Shown in pieces: positions 35,800 to 46,274 of a stretch of DNA of 64,000 nt. Under the pieces are notes generated by a model. The model had not been told where the DNA came from. It did not search any database and saw nothing but the letters and a program-made list of their open reading frames with translations. Both the position numbers and the translations under genes were made by a program. Position 1 is the first letter of the stretch, and each line of letters starts with the position of its first letter. Source of the DNA: Delphinus delphis (lineage: Eukaryota; Chordata; Mammalia; Artiodactyla; Delphinidae); assembly GCF_949987515.2 (NCBI RefSeq), contig NC_082694.2, positions 60,324,080 to 60,388,079 of the forward strand, in the 5' to 3' direction.

Positions 35800-37685
35800 C
35801 AAATACACAAAGATCAAGGACCCTTCCAATATTTACCTTCCAAGATAAGCCCTTCCAAGTCAGAGCATGTAGCCAAATATGGAAGAGCAAACACTCAGCA
35901 ACTGGGCATTGTGCGCTATACTGGCTTGTCACATTCAGCTGTGATGATGTCCTTTGTGTTCCAAGTGTTCAGTACTATTATTTAGCGGCACAAAATATTA
36001 ATATATGGAAAACACATAAACCAACATGAATTCTGCATTAATTCTGATATCGTTCTTCTATTTACCATTCATATATAAGCTAACTTTCATTACAGAAATG
36101 TGTTGTTACAAGGGACTGTATTTCTTTATTTCCAAGTGACTATGCTGGCATAAAGTAAGTAAACAGTATTTGGGGGGAAAATCTGAACAAACGAATGAAA
36201 TGAAGCCAGAGGTATGTGGATGAAATTGGAAAATCATGTTTGAAGAAGATTCCTCTAGTGGCTGACTGTAATATGTAATACATAAAGCTGAGACAGAAAA
36301 CATAAAAATGATCAAGGTTTTTATTAAAGTCTGATTAGGGGTAACGAAGGTCTGAATGGGGGTAAATATGTAGGACTTTACGTTAAAAAGTACTAGCAAA
36401 ATTAATAAGGGATTCGATGTCAAAAAGTCTCTAAGTTTTTATTTAGGGTACCAGGAAAAGTTAAGTGGTTCTCTTGACAGTAATGAAAAAATCTCTGAAA
36501 GGTGACTGTTAGAACTATCTGAATTTATTTATTAAATTAAATATAATGTGTAAAGACATTCAAATAACATTGTCCTGCAGATAAATAGAGACGCAGGGTT
36601 AGAGAGGGAGCATGAGATAAAAGCCACTTAAACAGTGGTATCAGCGGGTGCTACAGGTGAGGAAAAGCTCCCAAAGCAATGAATCATCCATCATCCTAGA
36701 TATGGGGTCCATGAGACTGGATTGGGGTTCAGTTCCCCTACCCAACGAGAAGAGAAGAGTTTGATGGAGCTGAACTCACATGTGAAGATAAGTTACTTCA
36801 TTTTCAAAGGCTAGAGGAATAGATGGAGCAAAATCCAACAGAAACTTAAATCAGGGTTTCAAAGGCAATGCAGTTGAGGCCAAATTCCCCATCCTTCCCC
36901 TCACCAAGTCTCCTGCCTAATTATACGATACAGTTGGAAGCACTGCCAAAGCCTTGTTCTAATTTTGCAATGACAACACTATCTCAGGCTCTGCTTCCTC
37001 TCCCTACACCCAAAACTGTTAACTCTTACTTCTTCAGCTATCCCATCTCAAAAATAGATCCTTTGAGACCTCCATAGCTACTGAAAAATTCCTCATCTAA
37101 ATGTAACACCACCTACTACAGCAAATCCTTCCACAGGTTCTCTAGATAATTAGTTTCATAGAATTGTACTTTTGCTGGAATATTCTGCCAACAACCCCAA
37201 CTTGCCTAGTAATGAAACAAAGAACAGGTGTTTCTCTTGCCAACACTCTCACCACAAGATCATTTTAACATAACTTAATCAATAGAAAGCAAAACACAAT
37301 AACTAGTATCTATAAATGGCAAATGGAAATGGCAATTCTCAATCCTGACAAAATCTTACATCTTTATAGATGCATTGTTTTTCCCACTCATCATAGTGAC
37401 TGATGAGGTGGAAAGATTTCCTGACTTGGCTTCCCCATTGGCTTCTGTAGGTTTCCTGTGATGGATACCTCCTGGCTCCCACCTTCTCTCATCTTCAACC
37501 CTTCTAGAATACAGATATAGCATTTCCGAGAAAGCCTCAGCCACACATGTGCTCAGCTACTTAGGATCCTGAGAAATCTGCTCTTCCAATATCTTAATGA
37601 AAGGGCAGATGGAAAGCCTCCATTCTTTGATTTATGTAATTCCAGTGGACACTTCATTAAAATTCATTCCAATTCTCATCTGCTT
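35800..37685. other. Intergenic DNA with no recognised gene
   Basis: No frame above 105 codons and none with similarity. A diverged L2 fragment may be present near 36,860-37,260; not confident. Confidence 0.4.
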
Positions 37686-37880
37686 TTTTTGTTTGTTTGT
37701 TTAAGATTTTTTTGATGTGGACCATTTTTAAAGTCTTTATTGAATTTGTTACAATATTGCTTTATGTTTTGGTTTTTTGGCCCCAAGGCATGTGGGATCT
37801 TAGCTCCCCAACCAAGGATAGAACCCATACCCCCTGAATTGGAAGGCGAAGTCTTAACCGCTGGACTGCCAGGGAATTCC
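37686..37880 (-). mobile_element. CHR-type SINE, older form
   Basis: Plus strand: T-rich start, 'TTTAAAGTCTTTATTGAATT', 'GGCATGTGGGATCTTAGCTC', terminal CTGCCAGGGAATTCC. CTCATCTGCTTT flanks both ends, a 12-bp target-site duplication. Confidence 0.93.
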
Positions 37881-38150
37881 CTCATCTGCTTTCGAAGTGG
37901 TCCAGCACTGTGGCTTGCCTCTCCCAGCTCCACCTCTGGCTACTCACTGCTAGTTCACCACTTTGATCTCCAGGGGCACTGTCCCCTCCTAGAGGGGATG
38001 CTGGCACACTGACCTCAGCAGAAGGTAACATTTCCCTCTATTATCACATCCTTAATTCACCCCATTCCATCAACAACACAAAGCTGTTGGACTTGATTGA
38101 GGGTTGGGAGATAGACAAGATGATAATTTTTAATATTAAAAATGACCCTA

Positions 38151-38228
38151 TAACTGATTCACTTTGCTGTACAACAGACACTAACACAACGTTATAAATC
38201 AACTATACTGCAATGAAAAAAATTTTTT
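38151..38228 (+). mobile_element. Minimal L1 3'-end insertion (~78 bp)
   Basis: 'CTGATTCACTTTGCTGTACA', then 'ATCAACTATACTGCAATGAA', then an A/T-rich tail: the last ~70 bp of a cetartiodactyl L1 3' UTR. AAATGACCCTA at 38,140-38,150 and 38,229-38,239 is a perfect 11-bp target-site duplication. Confidence 0.92.
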
Positions 38229-38239
38229 AAATGACCCTA

Positions 38240-38890
38240 AACATCACCATTCCCAGAGTGTATGAAAAAAATTAAAGAGGAAGTTAAATTCTTCACATAG
38301 ATCCTCTCATTGGGTCACCTGGTTCCTAGCCTTGCTCCCCTGTCCGTCCTCTGTAACATTCTTAAATCCATCATGTTGCAAATTTCTCTCTTCCTCTAGG
38401 AAACTTTATCCCTCTACCTAAGGAGGCTAATGTCGTCCTAAAATATGATCCTCCACTTCCAATTAGGGCAACCCATGAGACATAATAGCTCAAAGTAAGA
38501 TCTCTCCCCAAAGACCGAATTGTTCAATCTGGAACAACACTTTGGACTTTCAGCCAAACAACTCACATGCTCATCCTTCCCAGAACGAGTATAATCAAAA
38601 TCCCTTTTAAAGAAGAGAAACACTTCCCTCAAGGCAACAAGATCTGCAGAGCTTGCTCCAGGTCACGAAGGAGATAGCATTCTTATGCTCTTGACAAAGA
38701 GATATCAATCCTCCTTTCTCAGTCTCCTGTTTCCAGACCTTGTCCAGGCTTTTTCCCTTTGTAAACCCATCAACCAACCAAGGAGCCCATGACAGCACCT
38801 TTGAGAATAGTGCCATCCACTTAATCGTTACTCTGTAGCTTTCTTTACCTTGGACCAAATCCTATTCTAGTCAAGATTTCCTCCCATTCT
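38240..38890. other. Intergenic DNA with no recognised feature
   Basis: Nothing recognised. Two minus frames of 64 and 83 codons have no similarity. Confidence 0.4.
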
Positions 38891-38895
38891 AGTAC

Positions 38896-39341
38896 CATGT
38901 TCCTTGGTATCCTCAGGGGATTGGTTCCAGGCCCCCTCCCTGCAGAGACCAAAATCCACAGATGCTCAAGTCCCACATATAAAATGGTGTAGTATTTGCA
39001 TATAAGCTACACACATCCTCCAGTATACTTTAAATCATCACTAGATTACTTGTAATACCGAATACAATGTAAATGTTACATAGGGACTTTCCTGGCAGTC
39101 TAGTGGTTAAGACTCCAAGCTTCCAATGCAGGGGGTGCAGGTTCGATTCCTGGTCGGGGAACTAAGATCCCACTTGCCACACAGCAACACCCCACCCCAC
39201 CCCCAAAAAATGTTATGTAAATAGTTGCCAGGGCAGCAAATTCAAATTTTGGAACTTTGTGAAATTTTATTTTCTAATATTTTTGATCTGTGATTGGTTG
39301 AATCCATGGAGGCAGAACTCACAGATATGGAGGGTCAGCTG
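38896..39341 (+). mobile_element. MER2 (Tigger-type DNA transposon) with nested SINE
   Basis: 'TTGGTATCCTCAGGGGATTG', 'ATATAAAATGGTGTAGTATT', 'CATCCTCCAGTATACTTTAA', and the 3' end 'GAGGGTCAGCTG' followed by TA. It is a non-coding internal-deletion derivative. The SINE at 39,083-39,208 splits it. A second copy lies at 56,525. Confidence 0.9.
39083..39208 (+). mobile_element. Short CHR-type SINE inside MER2
   Basis: GGGACTTTCCTGGCAGTCTA, B box GGTTCGATTCCTGGTCGGGG, then a C/A-rich degenerate tail. The flanks share AAATGTTA. Confidence 0.92.
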
Positions 39342-39344
39342 TAT

Positions 39345-40220
39345 TAAAATAGGGCAAAGACTAACATGGAGATGCATTTTCCACCCAAGCCATCTACTGT
39401 AGGGCTGCTTTTTCCTTATTTTACTGGGATGGGATAACATTTAGCTTCTCTGCAAGGCTCTTTCCCATTAGTCCTCAGACCTCGTGTCCTTCCTGGGCTG
39501 TACCCTGTCCCTCATCAGTGAGAATCCGTGGCTAATCTGTCAGCCCATTGGTTACTCCTAGTTAGAGTTAAGTTACATAAGCTTTATTAGTATAGCTTTT
39601 TTTTAGTACATTTCTCTAAAACTGAAGTTGCTCTATCAAAAGCCATTCAAAATCATCTTCTGCCAAAGTTATCTTCTGTCTCTCACATTATAAATCCCTA
39701 ACCTTCTAAATCCACATTCTCTAAATCTCTTTATTAGTTTCCATTTCCTTGTCAGATTTTACTTCTCATCTTCAGATAACTCTGATTTCTTCCAACCCCT
39801 CTACTCACATCTTTTTTTTGTTCCTGGGATTTCTCTTTCCTTGCCCTTTTTCTACTCCACATCTGCACATATTTTTCAAGCCACCTGACCCCTCACGAGA
39901 ATACCTTCTCACTTCTCATCTGACCAACCAGTTCTCTCAGCTATTAAAATATGGGAAATTTCCCAACAGCCCCTCTACGTACTCTAGAACCTATAGCGAC
40001 AGACTCACTACTGCTGTCAGAAGACAGTTCTACAGGGCTCAAAATAAGCATTCCTTAATTGACCAGGGCCTTGATGATTATGTTGCAATGGCATAATATA
40101 TGAATTACTTCAGCCACCTTATGAACTAGAAATGTACTCCAGCAACATTATTAATTAAACAGCCTTGTGGGATAACCCAAGAATCTAATCACCATTTATA
40201 ACATGATCTGTTTGGGAAAA
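39345..40220. other. Intergenic DNA with no recognised feature
   Basis: A pyrimidine-rich 115-codon frame (39,749-40,096) has no recognisable motif. No gene supported. Confidence 0.4.
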
Positions 40221-40236
40221 TGAGGCCTCCATTTTA

Positions 40237-40541
40237 TTTTATTTTATATTTTTTAAAAATTATTTATTTAATTTATTTTTGGCTGTGTTGGGTCTTCGTT
40301 GCTGAGCACGGGCTTTCTCTAGGTGCGGCAAACGGGGCTACTCTTCGTTGCAGTATACGGGCTTCTCAGTGCAATGGCTTCTCTTGTTGTGGCGCACGGG
40401 CTCTAGAGCGCAGGCTCAGTAGTTGTGGTCCGCAGGCTTAGTTGCTCCGCGGCATGTAGGATCTTCCTGGACCAGGGGTTGAACCCGTGTTCCCTGCATT
40501 GGCAGGCGATTCTTAACCACTGTGCCATCAGGGAAGTCCCA
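40237..40541 (-). mobile_element. CHR-type SINE, long form
   Basis: Plus strand: TTATTTTTGGCTGTGTTGGG through CCATCAGGGAAGTCCC. A perfect 14-bp target-site duplication AGGCCTCCATTTTA at 40,223-40,236 and 40,542-40,555. Confidence 0.97.
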
Positions 40542-40814
40542 AGGCCTCCATTTTAAATAACCACAAATGAATTTTTGAAACATAACTGGTTCACACCTGG
40601 CATCTATAGACATTGTTGTAATTTGCCATCCATGTGCAAGCTTCATCTGATGCAGGAAGCAGCAGATTTTCTGTTTCAAAGACCTGGATAGACCCAGAAG
40701 AAATGCATTGCTGCAGATTGGAGGAATCCCACCTGCTGATGACAATAACAGTAAAACATTTATTTCTGTATATTTTTACCTTTTAATCACATCTAATTTT
40801 TAAAACCATCCTTA

Positions 40815-41008
40815 AGATTTTTAGAGCAAAGAGCACAGATTTGAGCAAAGAGCAAACTGTTTGGAGATGGGGACCTAGGTTAAGGCCTGACTCTACTGGG
40901 TATTAGACATCCAGTTGGCCAAGTCACTTAATCCTTCTGAGCCTCAGTTCCCTTAACAGTAAAGCAACAGTGGTAACAACAATATTCTCCCTATCAAATA
41001 CCCTGATT
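40815..41008 (+). mobile_element. MIR SINE
   Basis: 'AGGCCTGACTCTACTGGGTA', then 'CCAAGTCACTTAATCCTTCT', 'GAGCCTCAGTTCCCTTAACA': forward MIR core. The SINE at 41,012 inserted at its 3' side. Confidence 0.85.
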
Positions 41009-41011
41009 CTG

Positions 41012-41314
41012 GGACTTCCCTGATGACGCAGTGGTTAAGAATCCACTTGACAATGCAGGGGACACGGGTTCAAGCCCTGGTCCGGGAAGATCCCACATGC
41101 TGTGGAGCAACTAAGCCTGTGCACCACAACTACTGAGCCCGTGAGCCACAACTAGCGAAGCCACCGCACCTACAGCCCATGCTCCGCAACAAGAGAAGCC
41201 ACCACAATGAGAAGCCCATGCACTGCAACGAAGAGTAGCCCCCTCTCACCGCAACTAGAGAAAGCCCACGCACAGCAACAAAGACCCAACGCAGCCAAAA
41301 AATAAATAGATAAA
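41012..41314 (+). mobile_element. CHR-type SINE, long form
   Basis: GGGACTTCCCTGATGACGCA head, B box GGTTCAAGCCCTGGTCCGGG, (AAATA)n tail. AAATACCCTGATT and AAATATCATGATT suggest a mutated target-site duplication. Confidence 0.95.
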
Positions 41315-41319
41315 AATTT

Positions 41320-43145
41320 TAAACAAATATCATGATTTTTCAGCAAGGCATGGCATCAGAACAAGTTGTGAACGGGGTGGAGCTGCTGGGACAGGTAGGG
41401 GTTAGGGTGACCACAGAAATTCAAACAAACAGGGCATAGCAATGAAGGGAATGAAGCAGTGTCCAGACATAACACAGGCAAACACCAAGTTAGAAGGCAG
41501 AAGTAGCAGGATGTCCTCACTTGTAGTTAAAATCTGGTGACCAAGACAGGTGGCAAACTATCGTGACACTGTAGAGTGGCTTAACCAGGATTCAAGACAA
41601 AAGATTCTAGGGATCATCCCTGAGACGCCATGCCCAACAGCAAAAGAACCTTGGATCATGACACTGAAGCTCACACATTATCAGGGCAAGGTATAGTTTA
41701 TAGGAATGTACACTAAGTAGGCAGAGGGTGGTTTGACAAAAAACATCTTCCAGTAGAATTAAAGTTAACTTATCAGTCTGCTCAGTGGCTTGGGGCTTTG
41801 CGTGCTTGGCTGGACGCTGGAACAGGTGAGTTCCTCTCACTGCCTGTGGCCATAGACCTCTTCTTTGCTCCTGCCAATTACTCTGTAAATGCTGGATGCC
41901 GGGGCACGGTGGACGTGAAGCGGATTTGCACCACAGCTGATGCTCAACGAGTGTGGGAAAAGTGCGTGGACAGAGGACTAAATAATGAATGCCACAAGTT
42001 GAAGTCCATGAATGAGAAGTGAGGATTCAGTGAGCATTTTGTACAGAGAAGAGCCTGTACTTTTTTTCTCCTGCAAAGGAATTTTAAGGAAGGTGTCTCA
42101 TCACCTGTAATTAAGCCTGCAGACATCCTTAGTCCTCTGGTCTCTGCACTTTGGAAGATAGAATGCAGCCCTCTGAATGTGTTTTAAGAGCTGTGTAAGA
42201 AAAGACAGGTTTAGAAGAATTCAATAAAAGATGAGAAGCCAATTGTCGACAAATTCAGCATTCCTGATTGAAGCCAGTCAAAAGCAGTAAACAAAAAATG
42301 TATTAGGCAAAGCGAGTTAATCACTTAGTTAATACTTTAACATCCATTTGAAAGTGACTGTTGTGTCAGTCCTGATATGTCTCCCTTGCAATGCATTTGA
42401 AGAGGAGTGTAATATAGGATGGAATCCAAGGTGTTGTGGTCTCAGCTTACTGGTGGTTATGTGAGGAATGCAACTAGACGGGTGAGGTCTGTCCTAGAAC
42501 CCTGCAAACTTGTGTGTGAGCCTCAAGGGTTCCTACCACGGGGAGAGGCAAGTGGACCTGTGTTTCCCCGGCACTCATCCCCAGCAAAGGGACCTTCACA
42601 TTTCCTAATTAGGTTATAGTCAATGTTCACAGGCTGGTGATGGATGAGATACTGAAGTGTAATCACAACTGATATTATTCATGTCCCAGGAATGTGCAGC
42701 AGAGGCCTCTCTGCTTGCTCCAGCAGGAAACAATGGTGTAATTGACAAGGCTTTTTATGTTTCAGATTCTGGTCTGGGTTTAATCCTTCTGTTTGGTCAT
42801 GATTGCAGAACAGGTATCTAGAGAGGAGAAATAAACACGCTGTAAGTTCCATTTCCTTGTTGCTTGAAGCTCATTGAGTCATATAAAGACTGGCATAGCC
42901 TGTCCAGAAATGGGGTCAACTGGGGCAGTCTCAGGCATCTGCCTTGAGATGTTTAGTTGCCTAGAGGCCACTGTAACCACAGAAACGGCAATTACCTTAA
43001 TCAGCAGTTGGGCCAGGCATTGTGCTAAAATAAAAGGTGCAGATAAGCTGCCTGTTCTGAAATGGTTAGCAATGAGGTGAAAAATCCAGAAAAATATGTA
43101 TGCCAACAACTAACACAAGTCAGATGCAACTCAGGACTATGAGAG
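41320..43145. other. Unassigned intergenic DNA with one small open frame
   Basis: No repeat family recognised across most of it. A 74-codon frame (41,798-42,022) reads a Cys-containing C-terminal part and ends at TGA, with AATAAA at 42,223-42,228. It starts without an ATG in good context and matches nothing I know. Confidence 0.4.
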
Positions 43146-43524
43146 AGGGACAAAATCTTTTTTTTTTTTACATCTTTATTAGAGTATAATTGCTTTACAA
43201 TGGTGTGTTAGTTTCTGCTTTATAACAAAGTGAATCAGTTACACATATACATATGTTCCCATATCTCTTCCCTCTTCCGTCTCCCTCCCTCCCACCCTCC
43301 CTATCCCACCCCTCCAGGCGGTCACAAAGCTGATCTCCCTGTGCTATGCGGCTGCTTCCCACTAGCTATCTACCTTACGTTTGGTAGTGTATATATGTCC
43401 ACGCCTCTCTCTCGCTTTGTCACAGCTTACCCTTCCCCCTCCCCATATCCTCAAGTCCATTCTCTAGTAGGTCTGTGTCTTTATTCCTGTCTTGCCCCTA
43501 GGTTCTTCATGACATTTTTTTTTC

Positions 43525-44248
43525 TTAAATTCTATACATATGTGTTAGCATACAGTATTTGTCTTTCTCTTTCTGACTTACTTCACTCTGTATGACAGAC
43601 TCTAGGTCTATCCACCTCATTACAAATAGCTCAATTTCATTTCTTTTTATGGCTGAGTAATATTCCATTGTATATATGTGCCACTTCTTCTTTATCCATT
43701 CATCCAATGATGGACACTTAGGTTGTTTCCATCTCCGGGCTACTGTAAATAGAGCTGCAATGAACATTTTGGTACATGATTCTTTTTGAATTATGGTTTT
43801 CTCAGGGTATATGCCCAGCAGTGGGATTGCTGGGTCATATGGTAGTTCTATTTGTAGTTTTTTTAAGGAACCTCCATACTGTTCTCCATAGTGGCTGTAC
43901 CAATTCACATTCCCACCAGCAGTGCAAGAGTGTTCCCTTTTCTCCACACTGTCTCCAGCATTTATTGTTTCTAGATTTTTTGATGATGGCCATTCTGACT
44001 GGTGTGAGATGATATCTCATTGTAGTTTTGATTTGCATTTCTCTAATGATTAATGATGTTGAGCATTCTTTCATGTGTTTGTTGGCAGTCTGTATATCTT
44101 CTTTGGAGAAATGTCTATTTAGGTCTTCTGCCCATTTTTGGATTGGGTTGTTTGTTTTTTTGTTATTGAGCTGCATGAGCTGCTTATAAATTTTGGAGAT
44201 TAATCCTTTGTCAGTTGCTTCATTTGCAAATATTTTCTCCCAGATCAA
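43525..44248 (-). pseudogene. L1 ORF2 C-terminal fragment (minus arm)
   Basis: Two overlapping minus frames (43,835-44,248 and 43,525-43,947) encode the extreme C-terminal part of L1 ORF2, e.g. '[20 protein letters not shown]' and 'RRWKQPKCPSLDEWIKKKWH'. They are in different frames, so a frameshift lies near 43,840-43,947. The RT catalytic region is absent. Not functional. Confidence 0.93.
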
Positions 44249-44642
44249 TGGAACAGGATAGAAAGCCTAGAGGTAAACCCACACACATATGGTCACCTTA
44301 TCTTTGATAAAGGAGGCAGGAAGGTACAGTGGAGAAAGGACAGCCTCTTCAATAAGTGGTGCTGGGAAAGCTGGACAGCTACATGTAAAAGTATGAGATT
44401 AGATCACTCCCTAACACCATACACAAAAATAAGCTCAAAATGGATTAAAGACCTAAATGTAAGGCCAGAAACTATCAAACTCTTAGAGGAAAACATAGGC
44501 AGAACACTCTATGACATAAATCACAGCAAGATCCTTTTTGACCCACCTGCTAGAGAAATGGAAATAAAAACAAAAATAAACAAATGGGACCTAATGAAAC
44601 TTCAAAGCTTTTGCACAGCAAAGGAAACCATAAACAAGACCA
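44244..44642 (+). pseudogene. L1 ORF2 fragment (inverted arm)
   Basis: Encodes the ORF2 segment immediately upstream of the minus arm, e.g. '[20 protein letters not shown]' and '[20 protein letters not shown]'. It is open to the duplication boundary, then reads into flanking DNA. There is no start codon of its own. Confidence 0.93.
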
Positions 44643-44689
44643 AGGGACAAAATCTTAATGACTCACCGAGCAGGGGAAGATTAACTCCG

Positions 44690-45150
44690 ACTAATGAATG
44701 GGAGAAGGGCTACCCAAGGGGAGTCTTGAAGGATGAGTAAGAGAATATGAAGGAGGCATGAGGTACATTCCAGGAGATAAGACATGGGACAGAGCCATGG
44801 GCAAGGAGCGATAATAACACAGAGGAGGGACAGTAAGTAGCCCAGCCGACAGGACCCCAGAGCACTTGACAGAGACAGGGAGCCCTAAAGGACAGGGAAG
44901 TGGCAGTCAGATGGAGGGTGGGGGAGGGGTATTCTAGGAAGAAGAGGCAGAACTACACACACAGAGCAGTGAAAGAATGTGGCAGTTTTGAATCCCACAA
45001 GTAACTCAGTGTGTTTAGAAACTGAGGAGGGTTTGGAAGATGAGTTTGGAGAAGTAGGCAAGAGCCAGGGCACAACAGAAGTTATTTTTAGCCAGCTATG
45101 TACTTTGTATTTTACCCTGTTGGCTATGAGAAGCCACATGAGGTAGTCCA
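44690..45150 (-). mobile_element. L2 fragment
   Basis: 'GGGAGTCTTGAAGGATGAGT', 'GGTACATTCCAGGAGATAAG', 'TTGGAGAAGTAGGCAAGAGC', 'ATGAGAAGCCACATGAGGTA': reverse-strand L2 text in order. Confidence 0.7.
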
Positions 45151-45151
45151 A

Positions 45152-45815
45152 TCTATCTGACTCGGTGACAAATTGGATCTGGGGAGAGAGCAGAGGTGGT
45201 GCCAGGGTCAGTATTTACACCAAGAGAAAGTCCTTTAACTACTTGCTTTGTGGAGAGGTTACATTCTCTGTCTTCCTGCACTTTCTCAAGACAATTGTGG
45301 CCACCAGAGACCTTCAGAGAAGACTTCAGAGCTGCCCATCTTCTTAGGGATGACGGCCACTAGAGTCTACACAATTTCTAGAGGATTCCAAAGACTGCCA
45401 GACATACACTTGCCAGTGCTGGGCAAATGTGAGCAGGAGTTTCTTGTCAAAATTTCAAAATATCCACTTACCTATTTATTGATACTTAAGGGTTCAAGTT
45501 CACCAGGATTTTCTCAAGTCATCCATTTTCAAACCACATCCAGAGCCAGCAGTATTTTGTATACTGAAGGTATGTATCAATATAGACTATAACTAAATTT
45601 AAAATTTATGTTTGTCATGGAACTTTCATAGTTGCCTTTCAGTAATGCACATCAATAGTGCAATCATAAACCCTTATTATTAGTATGGAAAACAACATAG
45701 AGTCCTATATTTTGTACACATATCAACCCCGTTTTTGGCTGGTTTAATTGTTTACTTCCAATTTTCTGAGAGAAAGCTCTTTATTTATGATGAGTTAAAA
45801 TTTATTTATTTTATC
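45152..45815. other. Intergenic DNA with no recognised feature
   Basis: A 114-codon plus frame (45,248-45,592) has no motif and begins without promoter or exon context. No gene supported. Confidence 0.4.
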
Positions 45816-45817
45816 AA

Positions 45818-46153
45818 CTTCCCTGGTGGTGCAGTGGTTAAGAATCCACCTGCCAATGCAGGGGACACAGGTTTGATCCCTGGTCTGGGAAGATCCCACA
45901 TGCCACAGAGCAACAAAGCCCGTGCACCACAACTACTAAGCCTGTGCTCTAGAGCTCGTGAGCCACAACTACTGAGCCCATGCACCACAACTACTGAAGC
46001 CTGTGCGTTCTAGGGACTACATGCTGCAACTACTGAGCCCACGTGCTGCAACTACTGAAGCCTGCGTGCCTAGAGCCCGTGCTCTGCAACAAGAGAAGTC
46101 CCCACAATGTGAAGCCTGTGCACTGCAATGAAGACCCAATGCAGCCAAAATAA
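45818..46153 (+). mobile_element. CHR-type SINE, long form
   Basis: AACTTCCCTGGTGGTGCAGT head, B box GGTTTGATCCCTGGTCTGGG, repeated CACAACTACTGAG units (one extra copy compared with most neighbours), A-rich end. AAAATTTATTTATTTTAT versus AAAATTTACTCATTTTAT frame it. Confidence 0.95.
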
Positions 46154-46274
46154 AAAATTTACTCATTTTATTATTTAAAAAGTTAAATTTCTAAGCTCTA
46201 AATTATAGAGGAAAGAGTTAAAGACAGAAGCCAGCTGTAAACAAAATAATTAAGCCCAGATCCTCTTCCCATCA

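Larger units (their letters stand above)
43160..44642 (-). mobile_element. Inverted (twin-primed) L1 insertion
   Basis: From 43,160 to about 44,241 the L1 3' end reads on the minus strand. From about 44,242 to 44,642 the adjoining upstream part of ORF2 reads on the plus strand. One 14-bp target-site duplication AGGGACAAAATCTT (43,146-43,159 and 44,643-44,656) encloses both parts, so they arrived as one event. The ORF2 text ends near 'CCATAAACAAGACC' in one arm and resumes at 'GGGAGAAAATATTT' in the other, with only ~20 nt of the element lost. Confidence 0.96.
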
